A DNA stretch of 64,000 bases from Kineococcus rhizosphaerae (GCF_003002055.1 NZ_PVZF01000002.1:310001-374000); one strand, 5' to 3'. Positions 28,053-36,185 are shown, numbered from the stretch's first letter. The notes: generated by a model not told the origin, from the letters alone. Made by a program: numbers and translations.

Positions 28053-28733
28053 ATGACCCTTCTGACGTCTCCTGCGGACACCGTCCCGGTGTCGCTGTCC
28101 CGCCAGATCCACACCCGCCTGCGCGAGCTCATCATCCGCGGGCAGTACCCCCAGGGTCACAAGCTGGTGGAACTGCGCGTCGCCGAGGACCTGGGCGTCT
28201 CGCGCGTGCCGCTGCGCGAGGCGGTGCCCATGCTGGAGATGGAGGGCTTCGTCGTCACCGCGGCCCGGCGCGGGGCAGTCGTGACCACCTGGACCGAGCA
28301 GCTGGTCAACGACCTGTTCGACCTGCGGGAGGTCCTCGAGGTGGGGGCGGCCGGCCACGCCGCGCGCGCCGCCGGCCGGGGCGCGTCGACCGCGGCGCTG
28401 GAAAAGGCCCTGCGGCACGCCGAGGCGGTCGTCGAGGAGGGTGACGCCTACCGCATCGCCGAGGCCAGCACCCGGTTCCACGAGGCCGTCGTGGAACTGA
28501 CGGGCAACGTGCTGATGCAGGCGTCCATGCGTTCGGTCTCCGGGCGGGTGCAGTGGCTGTTCCACCTCACGTCCGAACTCGACGTGCACGACGCCTTCCA
28601 CGACCACGTCGAGCTCGCCGCGGCCATCACCCGCGGCGACGTCCGCATGGCCGAGGCCCTGGCCTTCGCCCACATCGAACGCGACCGGGCCCCGTCGCTG
28701 GCCGTGCTGCAGCACCAGGGGCGGGTCGGCTGA
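28053..28733 (+). CDS. GntR-family regulator, FCD subfamily
   Basis: 226 aa. N-terminal winged helix: RQIHTRLRELIIRGQYPQGHKLVELRVAEDLGVSRVPLREAVPMLEMEGFV. The C-terminal FCD all-helical effector domain has LFDLREVLEVGAAGHAAR, STRFHEAVVELTGN and HDHVELAAAITRGDVRMAEALAFAHI, with histidines placed to hold a metal. GAGAGAAC precedes the ATG. Lying between the importer and the formamidase/PucG genes, it is the likely local repressor; candidate sites are AACGATCGTT at 29832 and CGGTATACCG at 16634. Confidence 0.87.
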   Translation: MTLLTSPADTVPVSLSRQIHTRLRELIIRGQYPQGHKLVELRVAEDLGVSRVPLREAVPMLEMEGFVVTAARRGAVVTTWTEQLVNDLFDLREVLEVGAAGHAARAAGRGASTAALEKALRHAEAVVEEGDAYRIAEASTRFHEAVVELTGNVLMQASMRSVSGRVQWLFHLTSELDVHDAFHDHVELAAAITRGDVRMAEALAFAHIERDRAPSLAVLQHQGRVG

Positions 28734-28741
28734 CCCGCCCC
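28718..28741. terminator. Bidirectional hairpin between convergent gntR and formamidase genes
   Basis: GGGGCGGGTC - GGCT - GACCCGCCCC, perfect 10-bp stem spanning the gntR stop codon; the opposite-strand formamidase gene ends at 28749. Confidence 0.5.
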
Positions 28742-28748
28742 CGCGGGT

Positions 28749-29804
28749 TCAGCGCCCCCGCACCCCGGGCAGTTCGACGAGGTCGGCCTTGCGGATCAGG
28801 CCGTGGACCCCGCTGACGCGGTCGACGACCTGGGAGACCGCGAAGTCGCCGGCGGCCGACAGGTAGGCCAGGGCGTGGGCGGGGTCCATGCCCAGGTCGA
28901 CGAGCAGGGCGATGGCGGTGCGCACGGCCTTGCGCAGCGCCTCGTCGAGGTCGAGGTCGATCCCGAGGGGCACGAGCAGGTCCGGGGTCTCGCCCCACAG
29001 CGCGTCGCGGACCCGCACGGCGTCGGCGGGCAGGAGGTCGAGGCGCAGCCGGGCCCGCAGCGGCGCCTCGAACGCGGTGAGCGCGACCTCGCCGTCGCCC
29101 TGGGAGTAGTGCGGGTCGCCGGTGTGGAACAGGGCGCCGTCGACCTGGACGGGCAGGTGCAGCGTGGAACCGACCCCGAGGACCGACACGTCGAGGTTGC
29201 CGCCGTGCATCCCGGGGGGCACCGAGTGCAGGCGCTGCGGGCCGGGGGTGCCGACGCCGACGAGGCCGAGGAAGGGTTTGAGCGGGAACCGGACGCGGGC
29301 GCCGGTGTCCGGGCCGATCGGCATCGAGCCGCGCCGCGCACCGGTGGCGGGGTCGGTCTCGACCCGGGCCAGCACGGAGAACACCTCGGCGCCCCCGGCG
29401 GGGTACTCGGCGGGCAGCGCGCCGCGGCCGTGCCGGTTGCTGACGACGCCGTGGTCGGCGCGCAGGACGAGCTCCTCGACGGTGACCGACAGGACGTCGC
29501 CGGGACGGGCGCCGCGGACCAGGACCGGACCGGTGACGACGTGCGGGCCGTGGACGGCGGGGTCGTGGGGGACCGAGCGGGCGATCTCGACGGCGTCGGG
29601 CAGCACCGCGGCGGCCTCGATCCCGCGGGCGGTGAAGAACGCCACGGGGTCGCGGCCCTGGTCCTCCAGGATCCCCTCGTGGCTGACGGTGTCGACGACC
29701 ACGACGTCGCCGGGGTCGACCTCGAGCACGGGGCGGTCGCCGGCGACGGGCAGTTCGCCCCACCGGACGGTGGCGGGGGTGGAGGGCAGGTGGTGGACCG
29801 TCAC
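28749..29804 (-). CDS. Acetamidase/formamidase family protein
   Basis: 351 aa of the FmdA/AmdA family: VDPGDVVVVDTVSHEGIL, GPVLVRGARPGDVLSVTV, FPLKPFLGLVGVGTPG, PPGMHGGNLDV, LHLPVQVDGALFHTGDPHYSQGDGEVALTAFEAPL. The HGGNLD and GDPHYSQGDGE motifs are the family hallmark. Family members hydrolyse formamide, acetamide or related short amides to ammonia. Transcribed divergently from the PucG-type gene across a 53-bp promoter region, so both are probably co-regulated. In this pathway it may act on a small amide end-product; this is inference. Confidence 0.85.
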   Translation of the reverse strand: MTVHHLPSTPATVRWGELPVAGDRPVLEVDPGDVVVVDTVSHEGILEDQGRDPVAFFTARGIEAAAVLPDAVEIARSVPHDPAVHGPHVVTGPVLVRGARPGDVLSVTVEELVLRADHGVVSNRHGRGALPAEYPAGGAEVFSVLARVETDPATGARRGSMPIGPDTGARVRFPLKPFLGLVGVGTPGPQRLHSVPPGMHGGNLDVSVLGVGSTLHLPVQVDGALFHTGDPHYSQGDGEVALTAFEAPLRARLRLDLLPADAVRVRDALWGETPDLLVPLGIDLDLDEALRKAVRTAIALLVDLGMDPAHALAYLSAAGDFAVSQVVDRVSGVHGLIRKADLVELPGVRGR

Positions 29805-29831
29805 GAGGCGCTCCCAGGGGTGTCGGGGTGG

Positions 29832-29841
29832 AACGATCGTT
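29832..29841. promoter_or_regulatory. Candidate operator AACGATCGTT in divergent promoter region
   Basis: Perfect 10-bp palindrome 3 bp upstream of the -10 box of the PucG-type gene and 27 bp upstream of the divergent formamidase start. Good position for a repressor such as the nearby GntR protein; no proof. Confidence 0.35.
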
Positions 29842-29844
29842 GCA

Positions 29845-29857
29845 TAGGATGCCGTAC
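29845..29857 (+). promoter_or_regulatory. Leaderless-type -10 box before the PucG-type gene
   Basis: TAGGAT (29845-29850) followed by 7 nt and GTG at 29858; no ribosome-binding site. This decides the start in favour of 29858 over the upstream in-frame codons at 29828 and 29849. Confidence 0.5.
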
Positions 29858-31129
29858 GTGGAACAGACGATCCGAGACGCCGCCCTCCTGCGCACCGCCG
29901 TCGGGGCTCCCGTCGCTCCGCCGCCGCGCCTGCTCATGGGCCCGGGGCCCATCACCGTCGACCCGCGCGTCCTGCGGGCCATGTCCGCCCAGCTCGTCGG
30001 CCAGTACGACCCGGCGATGACGGCGTACATGAGCGAGACGCAGGCGCTCTACCGCGAGGTGTTCCGCACCCGCAACGAGGCCACCGTCCTCATCGACGGC
30101 ACCTCGCGCGCCGGCATCGAGGCCGCCCTCGTCTCGCTCATCACCCCCGGCGACAAGGTGCTGGTCCCGGTGTTCGGCCGCTTCGGGCACCTGCTGCGCG
30201 AGATCGCCGAGCGCTGCGGCGCCGAGGTCCACGTCCGCGAGGTCCCCTGGGGGCAGGTGTTCACCCTCGAGGCCCTCGAGGAGGCCGTCCGCGAGGTCCG
30301 CCCCGCCCTCGTCGCCCTCGTGCAGGGCGACACCTCCACGACGATGAACCAGCCCCTGGAGGGCGTCGGGGCGATGTGCCACCGCTACGACGCGCTGCTC
30401 TACGTCGACTGCACCGCCTCCCTGGCCGGCAACCCCTTCGAGATGGACGCCTGGGAGGTCGACGCCGCGACGGCCGGGCTGCAGAAGTGCCTGGGCGGCC
30501 CTTCGGGCAGTTCCCCGCTGTCGCTGTCCCCGCGGGCCGTGGCCGTCGTCGACGCCCGGCGCAGCGTCGAGGCGGGGCTGCGCGCCGACCCCGACTCCGA
30601 GGAGGACACCGTCCCGCAGGCCGTGCGGATCCGGTCCAACTACTTCGACCTCGGCATGGTCCTGGACTACTGGGGCCCGAAGCGGCTGAACCACCACACC
30701 GAGGCCACCACCATGCTCTACGGCGCGCGCGAGTGCGCCCGGCTGGTGCTGGAGGAGGGGCTGGAACAGGGGATCGCCCGGCACCGCCTGCACGGGGAGG
30801 CGATGCTCGCCGGGGTCCAGGGCCTGGGACTGGAGGTCTACGGCGACGTCGCGCACAAGATGACCAACGTCGTCGCCGTCCACATCCCTGCGGTCGTCGA
30901 CGGCGAGGCCGTCCGCGCTGAGATGCTGCACGACTACGGCATCGAGATCGGCACCAGCTTCGGCCCGCTGGCCGGCACGGTGTGGCGCATCGGCACGATG
31001 GGCTACAACGCGCGCAAGGACGCCGTCCTGGTGACGCTGGCGTCCCTGGAACAGGTGTTGCGGGCGCACGGTGCGCCTGTCGCACCCGGGGGCGGAACCG
31101 CTGCCGCGCAGGAGGTCTACGCCCGATGA
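29858..31129 (+). CDS. pucG: Class V aminotransferase, PucG-type (S)-ureidoglycine--glyoxylate transaminase
   Basis: 423-aa PLP enzyme. Beyond the fold motifs (LLMGPGPITVDPRVL, IDGTSRAGIEAAL, VPVFGRFGHLL, LQKCLGGPSGSSP with Lys210 for PLP) it shows the residues that mark ureidoglycine transaminases: Gln49 in VGQYDP and Asn261 in RSNYFDL, followed by YWGPKRLNHHTEATTMLYG. PucG converts ureidoglycine plus glyoxylate to glycine and oxalurate-type product. Four bases of its end overlap the allantoate-hydrolase ATG. Strongest evidence that this cluster handles ureides. Confidence 0.82.
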   Translation: MEQTIRDAALLRTAVGAPVAPPPRLLMGPGPITVDPRVLRAMSAQLVGQYDPAMTAYMSETQALYREVFRTRNEATVLIDGTSRAGIEAALVSLITPGDKVLVPVFGRFGHLLREIAERCGAEVHVREVPWGQVFTLEALEEAVREVRPALVALVQGDTSTTMNQPLEGVGAMCHRYDALLYVDCTASLAGNPFEMDAWEVDAATAGLQKCLGGPSGSSPLSLSPRAVAVVDARRSVEAGLRADPDSEEDTVPQAVRIRSNYFDLGMVLDYWGPKRLNHHTEATTMLYGARECARLVLEEGLEQGIARHRLHGEAMLAGVQGLGLEVYGDVAHKMTNVVAVHIPAVVDGEAVRAEMLHDYGIEIGTSFGPLAGTVWRIGTMGYNARKDAVLVTLASLEQVLRAHGAPVAPGGGTAAAQEVYAR

Positions 31130-32355
31130 GCGCTGCGCAGCGGGTGCTGGACCGGTGCGACGAGCTCGCCGCGGTCTCGGCGATCGAGCACGGCATCGAG
31201 CGCGTCCACCTCTCACCCGAGCACGCGAGGGTCAACGCGATGGCCGCCGGTTGGATGACCGAGGTGGGGATGCGCACCTGGCGCGACCAGGCCGGCAACC
31301 AGTGGGGACGGCTGGAGGGGCGCGAACCCGGCCTGCCGGCCCTGGTCCTGGGCTCGCACCTGGACACCGTCACCGACGCCGGCCGCTACGACGGGATCCT
31401 CGGGGTGCTCAGCGCGATCGAGGTGGCCCGCCGGCTGGCTCCCCGGGCCGGGGACCTGCCGTTCGCCCTGGAGGTCGTGGCGTTCTCCGACGAGGAGGGC
31501 ACCCGGTTCTCGACCGCGCTGATGGGCAGTTCCGCGGTCGCCGGGAACTGGCACGAGGAGTGGTGGGACCGCGCCGACCGCGACGGGACCACCGTCCGCC
31601 GGGCCGCCGAGGCGTTCGGCCTCGACCCGGCCCGCGTGCACGAGGCCGCGCGAGAACCCGCCGAACTCGTCGGCTACCTCGAACTGCACATCGAGCAGGG
31701 CCCGCTCCTGGAGGCCGCCGACCGTCCCCTCGGGGTCGTCACGTCGATCGCCGGGGCCCGCCGCTTCACCGGCCGGGTGGTGGGCCAGGCCCGGCACGCG
31801 GGCGGAACCCCGTACCCGCGGCGCCGGGACGCGCTCGTGGGTGCGTCGGAGGTGGTCCTCGCGGTGGAACGGCTCGCGGTGCAGCGCGGCGGCATCGCGA
31901 CCGTCGGTCGGCTGCAGGCGTTCCCGGGCGGCGTGAACGTCGTCCCGGGGCTCGTGGAGTTCTCCCTCGACGTGCGCGCCGAGCACGACGAGGACCGCGA
32001 CGGGCTGGTCGAGGCGATCCGCGCGCACGCCGAGGAGTTCTGCACCGGCCGCGGGCTGGGGTTCGAGCTCACGGAGGTGCACAGCGCGCCCGGGGTGTAC
32101 TGCGACGCGGGGCTGACCGGGTCGGTGACGGCGGGGATCGCGGCCACCGGCGACACCGCCCCGCTGCGGATCTGGAGCCGCGCCGGTCACGACGCCATGG
32201 CCATCGCGGCCATCACCCCCGTCGCGATGCTGTTCGTGCGCTGCGAGGACGGGGTCAGCCACGCCCCGGCGGAGAACGTCACCCACGACGACGTCGCCGC
32301 GGGGCTGGATGCGTTCGAGGCCACGGTCCTCGACCTCGCCGCCCGGCGGTCGTGA
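31126..32355 (+). CDS. Zn-dependent amidase of the allantoate amidohydrolase / N-carbamoyl-amino-acid hydrolase family
   Basis: 409 aa, M20-like dimetal hydrolase. Metal and catalytic motifs: GSHLDTV (H78, D80), GRYDGILGVL (D89), FSDEEGTRF (E123/E124), ELHIEQGPLLE, GQARHAGGTP, SRAGHDAMAIA, GVSHAPAENV. The family includes AllC and HyuC; the coupled PucG-type gene makes allantoate the best guess, giving ureidoglycine as product. ATG preceded by GGAGG and overlapping the pucG stop; its own stop overlaps the RpiR gene. Confidence 0.85.
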   Translation: MSAAQRVLDRCDELAAVSAIEHGIERVHLSPEHARVNAMAAGWMTEVGMRTWRDQAGNQWGRLEGREPGLPALVLGSHLDTVTDAGRYDGILGVLSAIEVARRLAPRAGDLPFALEVVAFSDEEGTRFSTALMGSSAVAGNWHEEWWDRADRDGTTVRRAAEAFGLDPARVHEAAREPAELVGYLELHIEQGPLLEAADRPLGVVTSIAGARRFTGRVVGQARHAGGTPYPRRRDALVGASEVVLAVERLAVQRGGIATVGRLQAFPGGVNVVPGLVEFSLDVRAEHDEDRDGLVEAIRAHAEEFCTGRGLGFELTEVHSAPGVYCDAGLTGSVTAGIAATGDTAPLRIWSRAGHDAMAIAAITPVAMLFVRCEDGVSHAPAENVTHDDVAAGLDAFEATVLDLAARRS

Positions 32356-33203
32356 CCGTGGCCGGGCCGCAGGGGGGCAGCGTCCGGGAACGCATCGAGG
32401 GTTCCTGGGCGCAGCTGACCCCCGCCGAGCGGCACCTGGCCCGGTTCGTCCTCGAGCACGACGTCGACCTGGCCGGGTACAGCGGTGCGGAACTGGCCGA
32501 GTTGTGCGGGGCGTCGAAGGCGACGGTCAGCCGGTTCTTCCGCCGGCTGGGTTTCTCCTCCTACGCCCAGGCCCGCGCCGACGCCCGCGCGCTGCGCACC
32601 CGCGGGGTCCCGCTGGGGGGCCTGCCGGCCGGACGCAGCCCGGTGCAGGCCCACGTCGCCCACGACACCGAGAACCTGTCCCGCGCCGCCGCCCACCTCG
32701 CCGACGTGGACCTCGAGGCCGTGACGGACCTGCTGGCCCTGGCCCGCCGCGTCCTCGTCCTGGGCTGGCGCAACAGCTACCCCGTGGCCCTGCACCTGCG
32801 CGAGCAGCTCCTGCAGGCCCGGCCCGACGTCACCGTGGGGCCGGTGCCGGGGCAGACGGTGGCCGAGGAGCTCACCGGCCTCGACGGCCGCGACGTCCTG
32901 GTCGTGGTGGGTTTCCGCCGGCGCACGCCGTCGGTGGCCGCCGCGCTCGAGCACGCCGCCACCCTCGGCGTCCCCTGCGTCCTGCTCACCGACCCCGCCG
33001 CCGGCCCGGCGGCGGCCCCGGTCGCGCACCGGCTCGTGGTCCCCGTCGAGGGTCCCGGGGCCTTCGACAGCTACGCCGCCGTCATGACCACCGCCGCGCT
33101 CCTGGCCGAAGGGGTGCTGGCCCGGAGGGGACGGCGCGGCCGGGAACGGGTGCAGGCGCTCGCGCAGGCCCACGACGCGCTGGGTGAGCTCGAGACCGGC
33201 TGA
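32352..33203 (+). CDS. MurR/RpiR-family regulator with SIS effector domain
   Basis: 283 aa. N-terminal HTH_6 domain: LTPAERHLARFVLEHDVDLAGYSGAELAELCGASKATVSRFFRRLGFSSYAQARA. C-terminal SIS domain LARRVLVLGWRNSYPVALHLREQLLQ...RDVLVVVGFRRRTPSVAAALEHAATLG, which normally binds a phosphosugar. GTG overlaps the upstream stop. A sugar-phosphate-sensing regulator ending a ureide operon supports a mixed sugar/ureide substrate. A later GTG at 32358 is possible. Confidence 0.87.
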   Translation: MTVAGPQGGSVRERIEGSWAQLTPAERHLARFVLEHDVDLAGYSGAELAELCGASKATVSRFFRRLGFSSYAQARADARALRTRGVPLGGLPAGRSPVQAHVAHDTENLSRAAAHLADVDLEAVTDLLALARRVLVLGWRNSYPVALHLREQLLQARPDVTVGPVPGQTVAEELTGLDGRDVLVVVGFRRRTPSVAAALEHAATLGVPCVLLTDPAAGPAAAPVAHRLVVPVEGPGAFDSYAAVMTTAALLAEGVLARRGRRGRERVQALAQAHDALGELETG

Positions 33204-33254
33204 CGGTGCCTCGTGCGGGTCAGGACCGGTCGCCCACACCGGCGCCGGGGTGGT

Positions 33255-33305
33255 GGGTCGTGGACGCATCGCGCCAACAGGTTCGGCGCGATGCGTCCAC
33301 GACCC
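33255..33305 (+). terminator. Perfect 21-bp inverted repeat, likely terminator of the catabolic cluster
   Basis: The arm 33255-33275 (begins GGGTCGTGGACG) is exactly repeated in reverse complement at 33285-33305 around a 9-nt loop. Lies between the RpiR gene and the MFS gene. No T-run; could also be a protein site or a repeat element. Confidence 0.55.
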
Positions 33306-33370
33306 GGCCCGCGGCCGGTCGTGCCCGCCCGCCTCGTCGCGGCGGGGTACCCGGGCGTCCGGCCCTGCCC

Positions 33371-33382
33371 TAGCCTGCGCGC
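33371..33382 (+). promoter_or_regulatory. Leaderless-type -10 box before the MFS gene
   Basis: TAGCCT at 33371-33376, then 6 nt, then ATG at 33383, with no Shine-Dalgarno. Confidence 0.45.
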
Positions 33383-34843
33383 ATGGCCGCCGCAGGAGAC
33401 GGGATCGCCTACGCCAGCCCCGCAGGGCGCTGGGTGCTGCTCACGACGATCCTCGGCTCGGGCCTGGCTTCCCTCGACGCCAGCGTCGTCAACGTCGCGC
33501 TGCCCACGATCGGCCGCGACCTCGACGTGGACCTCACCGCGCTGCAGGGGGTCGTCACCGCCTACACCCTCACCCTCGCCGGGTTGCTGCTGCTCGGCGG
33601 CAGCCTCGGGGACCGCTTCGGCCGCCGCCGGGTGTTCTGCCTCGGCGTCGCCTGGTTCGCGCTCGCCTCCCTGCTGTGCGGGCTCGCGCCCGGCGCGGGC
33701 ACCCTCGTCGCCGCGCGGGCGCTGCAGGGCGTCGGTGCCGCGCTGCTGACCCCCGGCAGCCTCGCGATCCTCGAGGCGTCCTTCCGGCCCGCGGACCGGG
33801 CCCGCGCCATCGGCGCCTGGTCCGGGCTGGGCGGGGTCGCGACGGCGCTCGGACCCCTGCTCGGCGGGTGGCTGCTGCAGGTCGCCTCGTGGCGCTGGCT
33901 GTTCCTGCTCAACGTGCCGCTCGCCGTCGTCGTCCTGGTCGTGGCCGCCCGGCACGTCCCCGAGACCCGGGCGCCCGGCGCGCACGGACGCGTCGACTGG
34001 CCCGGTGCCGTGCTCGTCACCGCGGCGCTCGCCGCCGCGACCTCCGGGCTCGTGGGCGCCGGTGCGACGGGGTGGGCGTCGGGCTCCGTCCTCGTGCCCC
34101 TGGTGCTCGGGGTCGTCCTGCTCGGAGCCTTCCTGCTGCGCCAGGCCCGGGCCCGCGACCCGTTGCTGCCGCTGGACCTGTTCCGCCGCAGGCAGTTCAG
34201 CGGGGTCAACGCCGTGACCTTCGTCGTCTACGGCGCCCTCAGCGCCACCCTGTTCCTGCTGCCGGTGGTCCTGCAGGACGGCGCCGGCTACAGCCCGCTG
34301 GCCGCGGGCGCCACGCTGCTGCCCGTCACGCTGGTCATGCTGCTGCTGTCCGCCCGCTCCGGGGCGCTCGCCGCCCGTCGCGGGCCGCGGCTGCAGCTGA
34401 GCGCCGGCCCGGTCGTCGTCGCCGCCGGGTTGCTGCTGCTGGTCCGCGTCGACCAGCGCGGCGACTACCTCACGCAGGTCCTGCCGGCCGTCCTCGTCTT
34501 CGGTCTCGGGCTGGCCGTCACCGTCGCGCCCCTGACCTCGACGGCGCTCGCGGCGGCCCCGGTCGAGCACGCCGGCGTCGCCTCGGCGACGAACAACGTC
34601 GTCGCCCGCACCGCCGGGCTGCTGTCGGTCGCGGTGCTGCCCGCGCTCGTCGGGCTCGACGCCTCCCGGGCGCTCCCGCCGGCCGCGCTCGTCGCCGGCC
34701 TGCACACCGCCGCGGTGCTCGCCGCGGGCGTGTGCGTGCTCGGGGGAGTCCTCGCCGCGCTGACGATCCGCGACCCGGGCCGCGCGCCCACCGCCCCCGC
34801 GTGCAGCCACTGCGCGGTCGACGCCCCGGCGTTGCGCCCGTGA
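33383..34843 (+). CDS. MFS drug-exporter family protein (DHA2, 14-TM type)
   Basis: 486 aa with about 14 hydrophobic segments. Motifs: LASLDASVVNVALPTIGRDL (motif D1), LGGSLGDRFGRRRVFCLG (motif A), ARALQGVGAALLTPGSLAIL, RARAIGAWSGLGGVATALGPLLGGWLLQVASWRWLFLLNVPLAV (motif C), ending with the EHAGVASATNNVVARTAG loop of EmrB/QacA-like exporters. Single gene with its own promoter; substrate unknown. The C-terminal tail is Ala/Pro/Cys-rich (CSHCAVDAPALRP). Confidence 0.87.
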   Translation: MAAAGDGIAYASPAGRWVLLTTILGSGLASLDASVVNVALPTIGRDLDVDLTALQGVVTAYTLTLAGLLLLGGSLGDRFGRRRVFCLGVAWFALASLLCGLAPGAGTLVAARALQGVGAALLTPGSLAILEASFRPADRARAIGAWSGLGGVATALGPLLGGWLLQVASWRWLFLLNVPLAVVVLVVAARHVPETRAPGAHGRVDWPGAVLVTAALAAATSGLVGAGATGWASGSVLVPLVLGVVLLGAFLLRQARARDPLLPLDLFRRRQFSGVNAVTFVVYGALSATLFLLPVVLQDGAGYSPLAAGATLLPVTLVMLLLSARSGALAARRGPRLQLSAGPVVVAAGLLLLVRVDQRGDYLTQVLPAVLVFGLGLAVTVAPLTSTALAAAPVEHAGVASATNNVVARTAGLLSVAVLPALVGLDASRALPPAALVAGLHTAAVLAAGVCVLGGVLAALTIRDPGRAPTAPACSHCAVDAPALRP

Positions 34844-34944
34844 AGTCGACCCGCCCGGGTCGGTGACCCAGCCGGCCGGAGCGGGGAACTCCTGGTCCCC
34901 GGTGTCCCGGCCCGCACCCCGCCGGGGTGAGGAACGGGTGAGGG

Positions 34945-36150
34945 GTGACAACGGCACGGCGGACGAGGATCGTGCGACCCGTGACCACCACCGGTGACGG
35001 GGACCCCGAGGACGAGGAGCCGGCCGCCGACCTCCTCGCGGAACGACTGGGCGAGGCGGCCCTGGGCACGATGGACCTGCTGTCGGTGCACCTGGGGGAC
35101 CGGCTCGGCTGGTACCGGGCCCTCGAGGCCGCGCCCGCGGACCCCGACGAGCTGGCCCGGCGCACCGGCACGGCCCGCCGCTGCGCCCGCGAGCGGTGCC
35201 GTCAGCAGGCGGCGACGGGACTCCTGCGGCAGGGACCGGACGGCCGGTACGGCCTGGCCCCCGGAGTGCGCCAGACCCTCGTCGACGAGCACGACCTGCG
35301 GTTCTCGGTACCCCTGGCGCGGCTGCTCGCCGGGCTCGCGGTGCAGGTGCCGCACCTGCTCGAGGCCTACCGCGCCGGTACCGGCGTGGGGTGGGCGCAG
35401 TTCGGCGACGACGTCCGCAACGCTCAGGCCGCCGCCAACCGGCCCTGGTTCGAGAAGGCCCTCGCCGGGACCGTGAACTCCGTCCCCGACCTCGCCGACC
35501 GGTTCGCGCGGGCCGGGACCGTCGCCGACATCGGTTGCGGCGCAGGCTGGTCCAGCATCGCCATCGCCCGTGCGTGGCCCGCGACGACCGTGGTGGGCCT
35601 CGACGTCGACGCGCCCTCGGTGGACTCCGCGCGCGCCGACGTGCACGAGGCGGGACTGGACGACCGTGTCCAGATCCGGCTCGCCGACGCGGGCGACGCC
35701 ACCGGCTTCGGCGGCCCGTTCGACCTCGTCACGGCCTTCGAGTGCGTCCACGACCTGCCGCACCCCGTCGCGGTCCTCGACGCCGCGCGGCGATCGCTGA
35801 CCGAGGCAGGGGCGGTCCTGGTCGTCGACGAGGCCGTCGCGGAGGAGCCCGCCCCCGTGGGCGACCCCGTCGAACGGATGATGCACGGGTGGAGCGTCCT
35901 CGCCTGCCTGCCCGACAGCATGACGACGCCCGGTTCCGTGGCGACGGGCACCGTCATGCGTCCCTCGACGCTGGCCCGGTACGCCCGGTACGCCGGGTTC
36001 TCCCTCGTCGAACCGCTCGGCGTGGAGGGGTTCGGTCTGCTGGCCTTCACGTTGCTGGTGCCCTGGCCTGCCGGGCCGGCCGGAGACGAGCCGCCGGTAG
36101 GCTGGAAGTCCGGGGCGGTAGCTCAGTCGGTCAGAGCAGGGAACTCATAA
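34945..36150 (+). CDS. SAM-dependent methyltransferase with N-terminal winged helix (Rv2258c-like)
   Basis: 401 aa from GTG 34945; GTG 34981 (MTTTGDG...) is also plausible. N-terminal dimerisation/winged-helix region (LGTMDLLSVHLGDRLGWYRALEAA...ELARRTG), then class I fold: motif I VADIGCGAGWSSIAIARAWP, motif II VVGLDVDAPSVDSARA, motif III FDLVTAFECVHDLPHPVAVLDAARRSL. Resembles the mycobacterial Rv2258c family; substrate unknown. Oddity: the last 13 codons read through tRNA-Met, and the TAA stop (36148-36150) lies in the anticodon loop. Confidence 0.75.
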   Translation: MTTARRTRIVRPVTTTGDGDPEDEEPAADLLAERLGEAALGTMDLLSVHLGDRLGWYRALEAAPADPDELARRTGTARRCARERCRQQAATGLLRQGPDGRYGLAPGVRQTLVDEHDLRFSVPLARLLAGLAVQVPHLLEAYRAGTGVGWAQFGDDVRNAQAAANRPWFEKALAGTVNSVPDLADRFARAGTVADIGCGAGWSSIAIARAWPATTVVGLDVDAPSVDSARADVHEAGLDDRVQIRLADAGDATGFGGPFDLVTAFECVHDLPHPVAVLDAARRSLTEAGAVLVVDEAVAEEPAPVGDPVERMMHGWSVLACLPDSMTTPGSVATGTVMRPSTLARYARYAGFSLVEPLGVEGFGLLAFTLLVPWPAGPAGDEPPVGWKSGAVAQSVRAGNS

Positions 36151-36185
36151 TTCCTCGGTCGTGGGTTCGAGCCCCACCCGCCCCA
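36112..36185 (+). tRNA. tRNA-Met (CAT), elongator type
   Basis: Acceptor GGGGCGG/CCGCCCC, D-arm TAGCTCAGTCGGTCAGAGC, anticodon stem GGGAA/TTCCT with loop CTCATAA, T-arm GTGGG-TTCGAGC-CCCAC, discriminator A. The 5' end does not have initiator features. The 3' end is the integration target of the islet that follows. Confidence 0.92.
36153..36183 (+). repeat. attL-like copy: 3' end of tRNA-Met
   Basis: 31 bp from the anticodon arm to the acceptor stem, repeated at 39248-39278 with a single mismatch (G36169 versus C39264). Confidence 0.8.

Noticed and set aside
24989-28135. Very long open frame on the minus strand (over 1,000 codons) opposite the ABC importer and binding protein
   Set aside because: Shadow of GC-rich codon bias: it lies antisense to clearly coding permease and binding-protein genes, its product is low-complexity Gly/Arg/Gln/Val and has no domain.
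34847-34862. Short hairpin CGACCC-GCCC-GGGTCG after the MFS gene
   Set aside because: Six base pairs with no T-run in a GC-rich genome is not distinguishable from chance; not called as a terminator.
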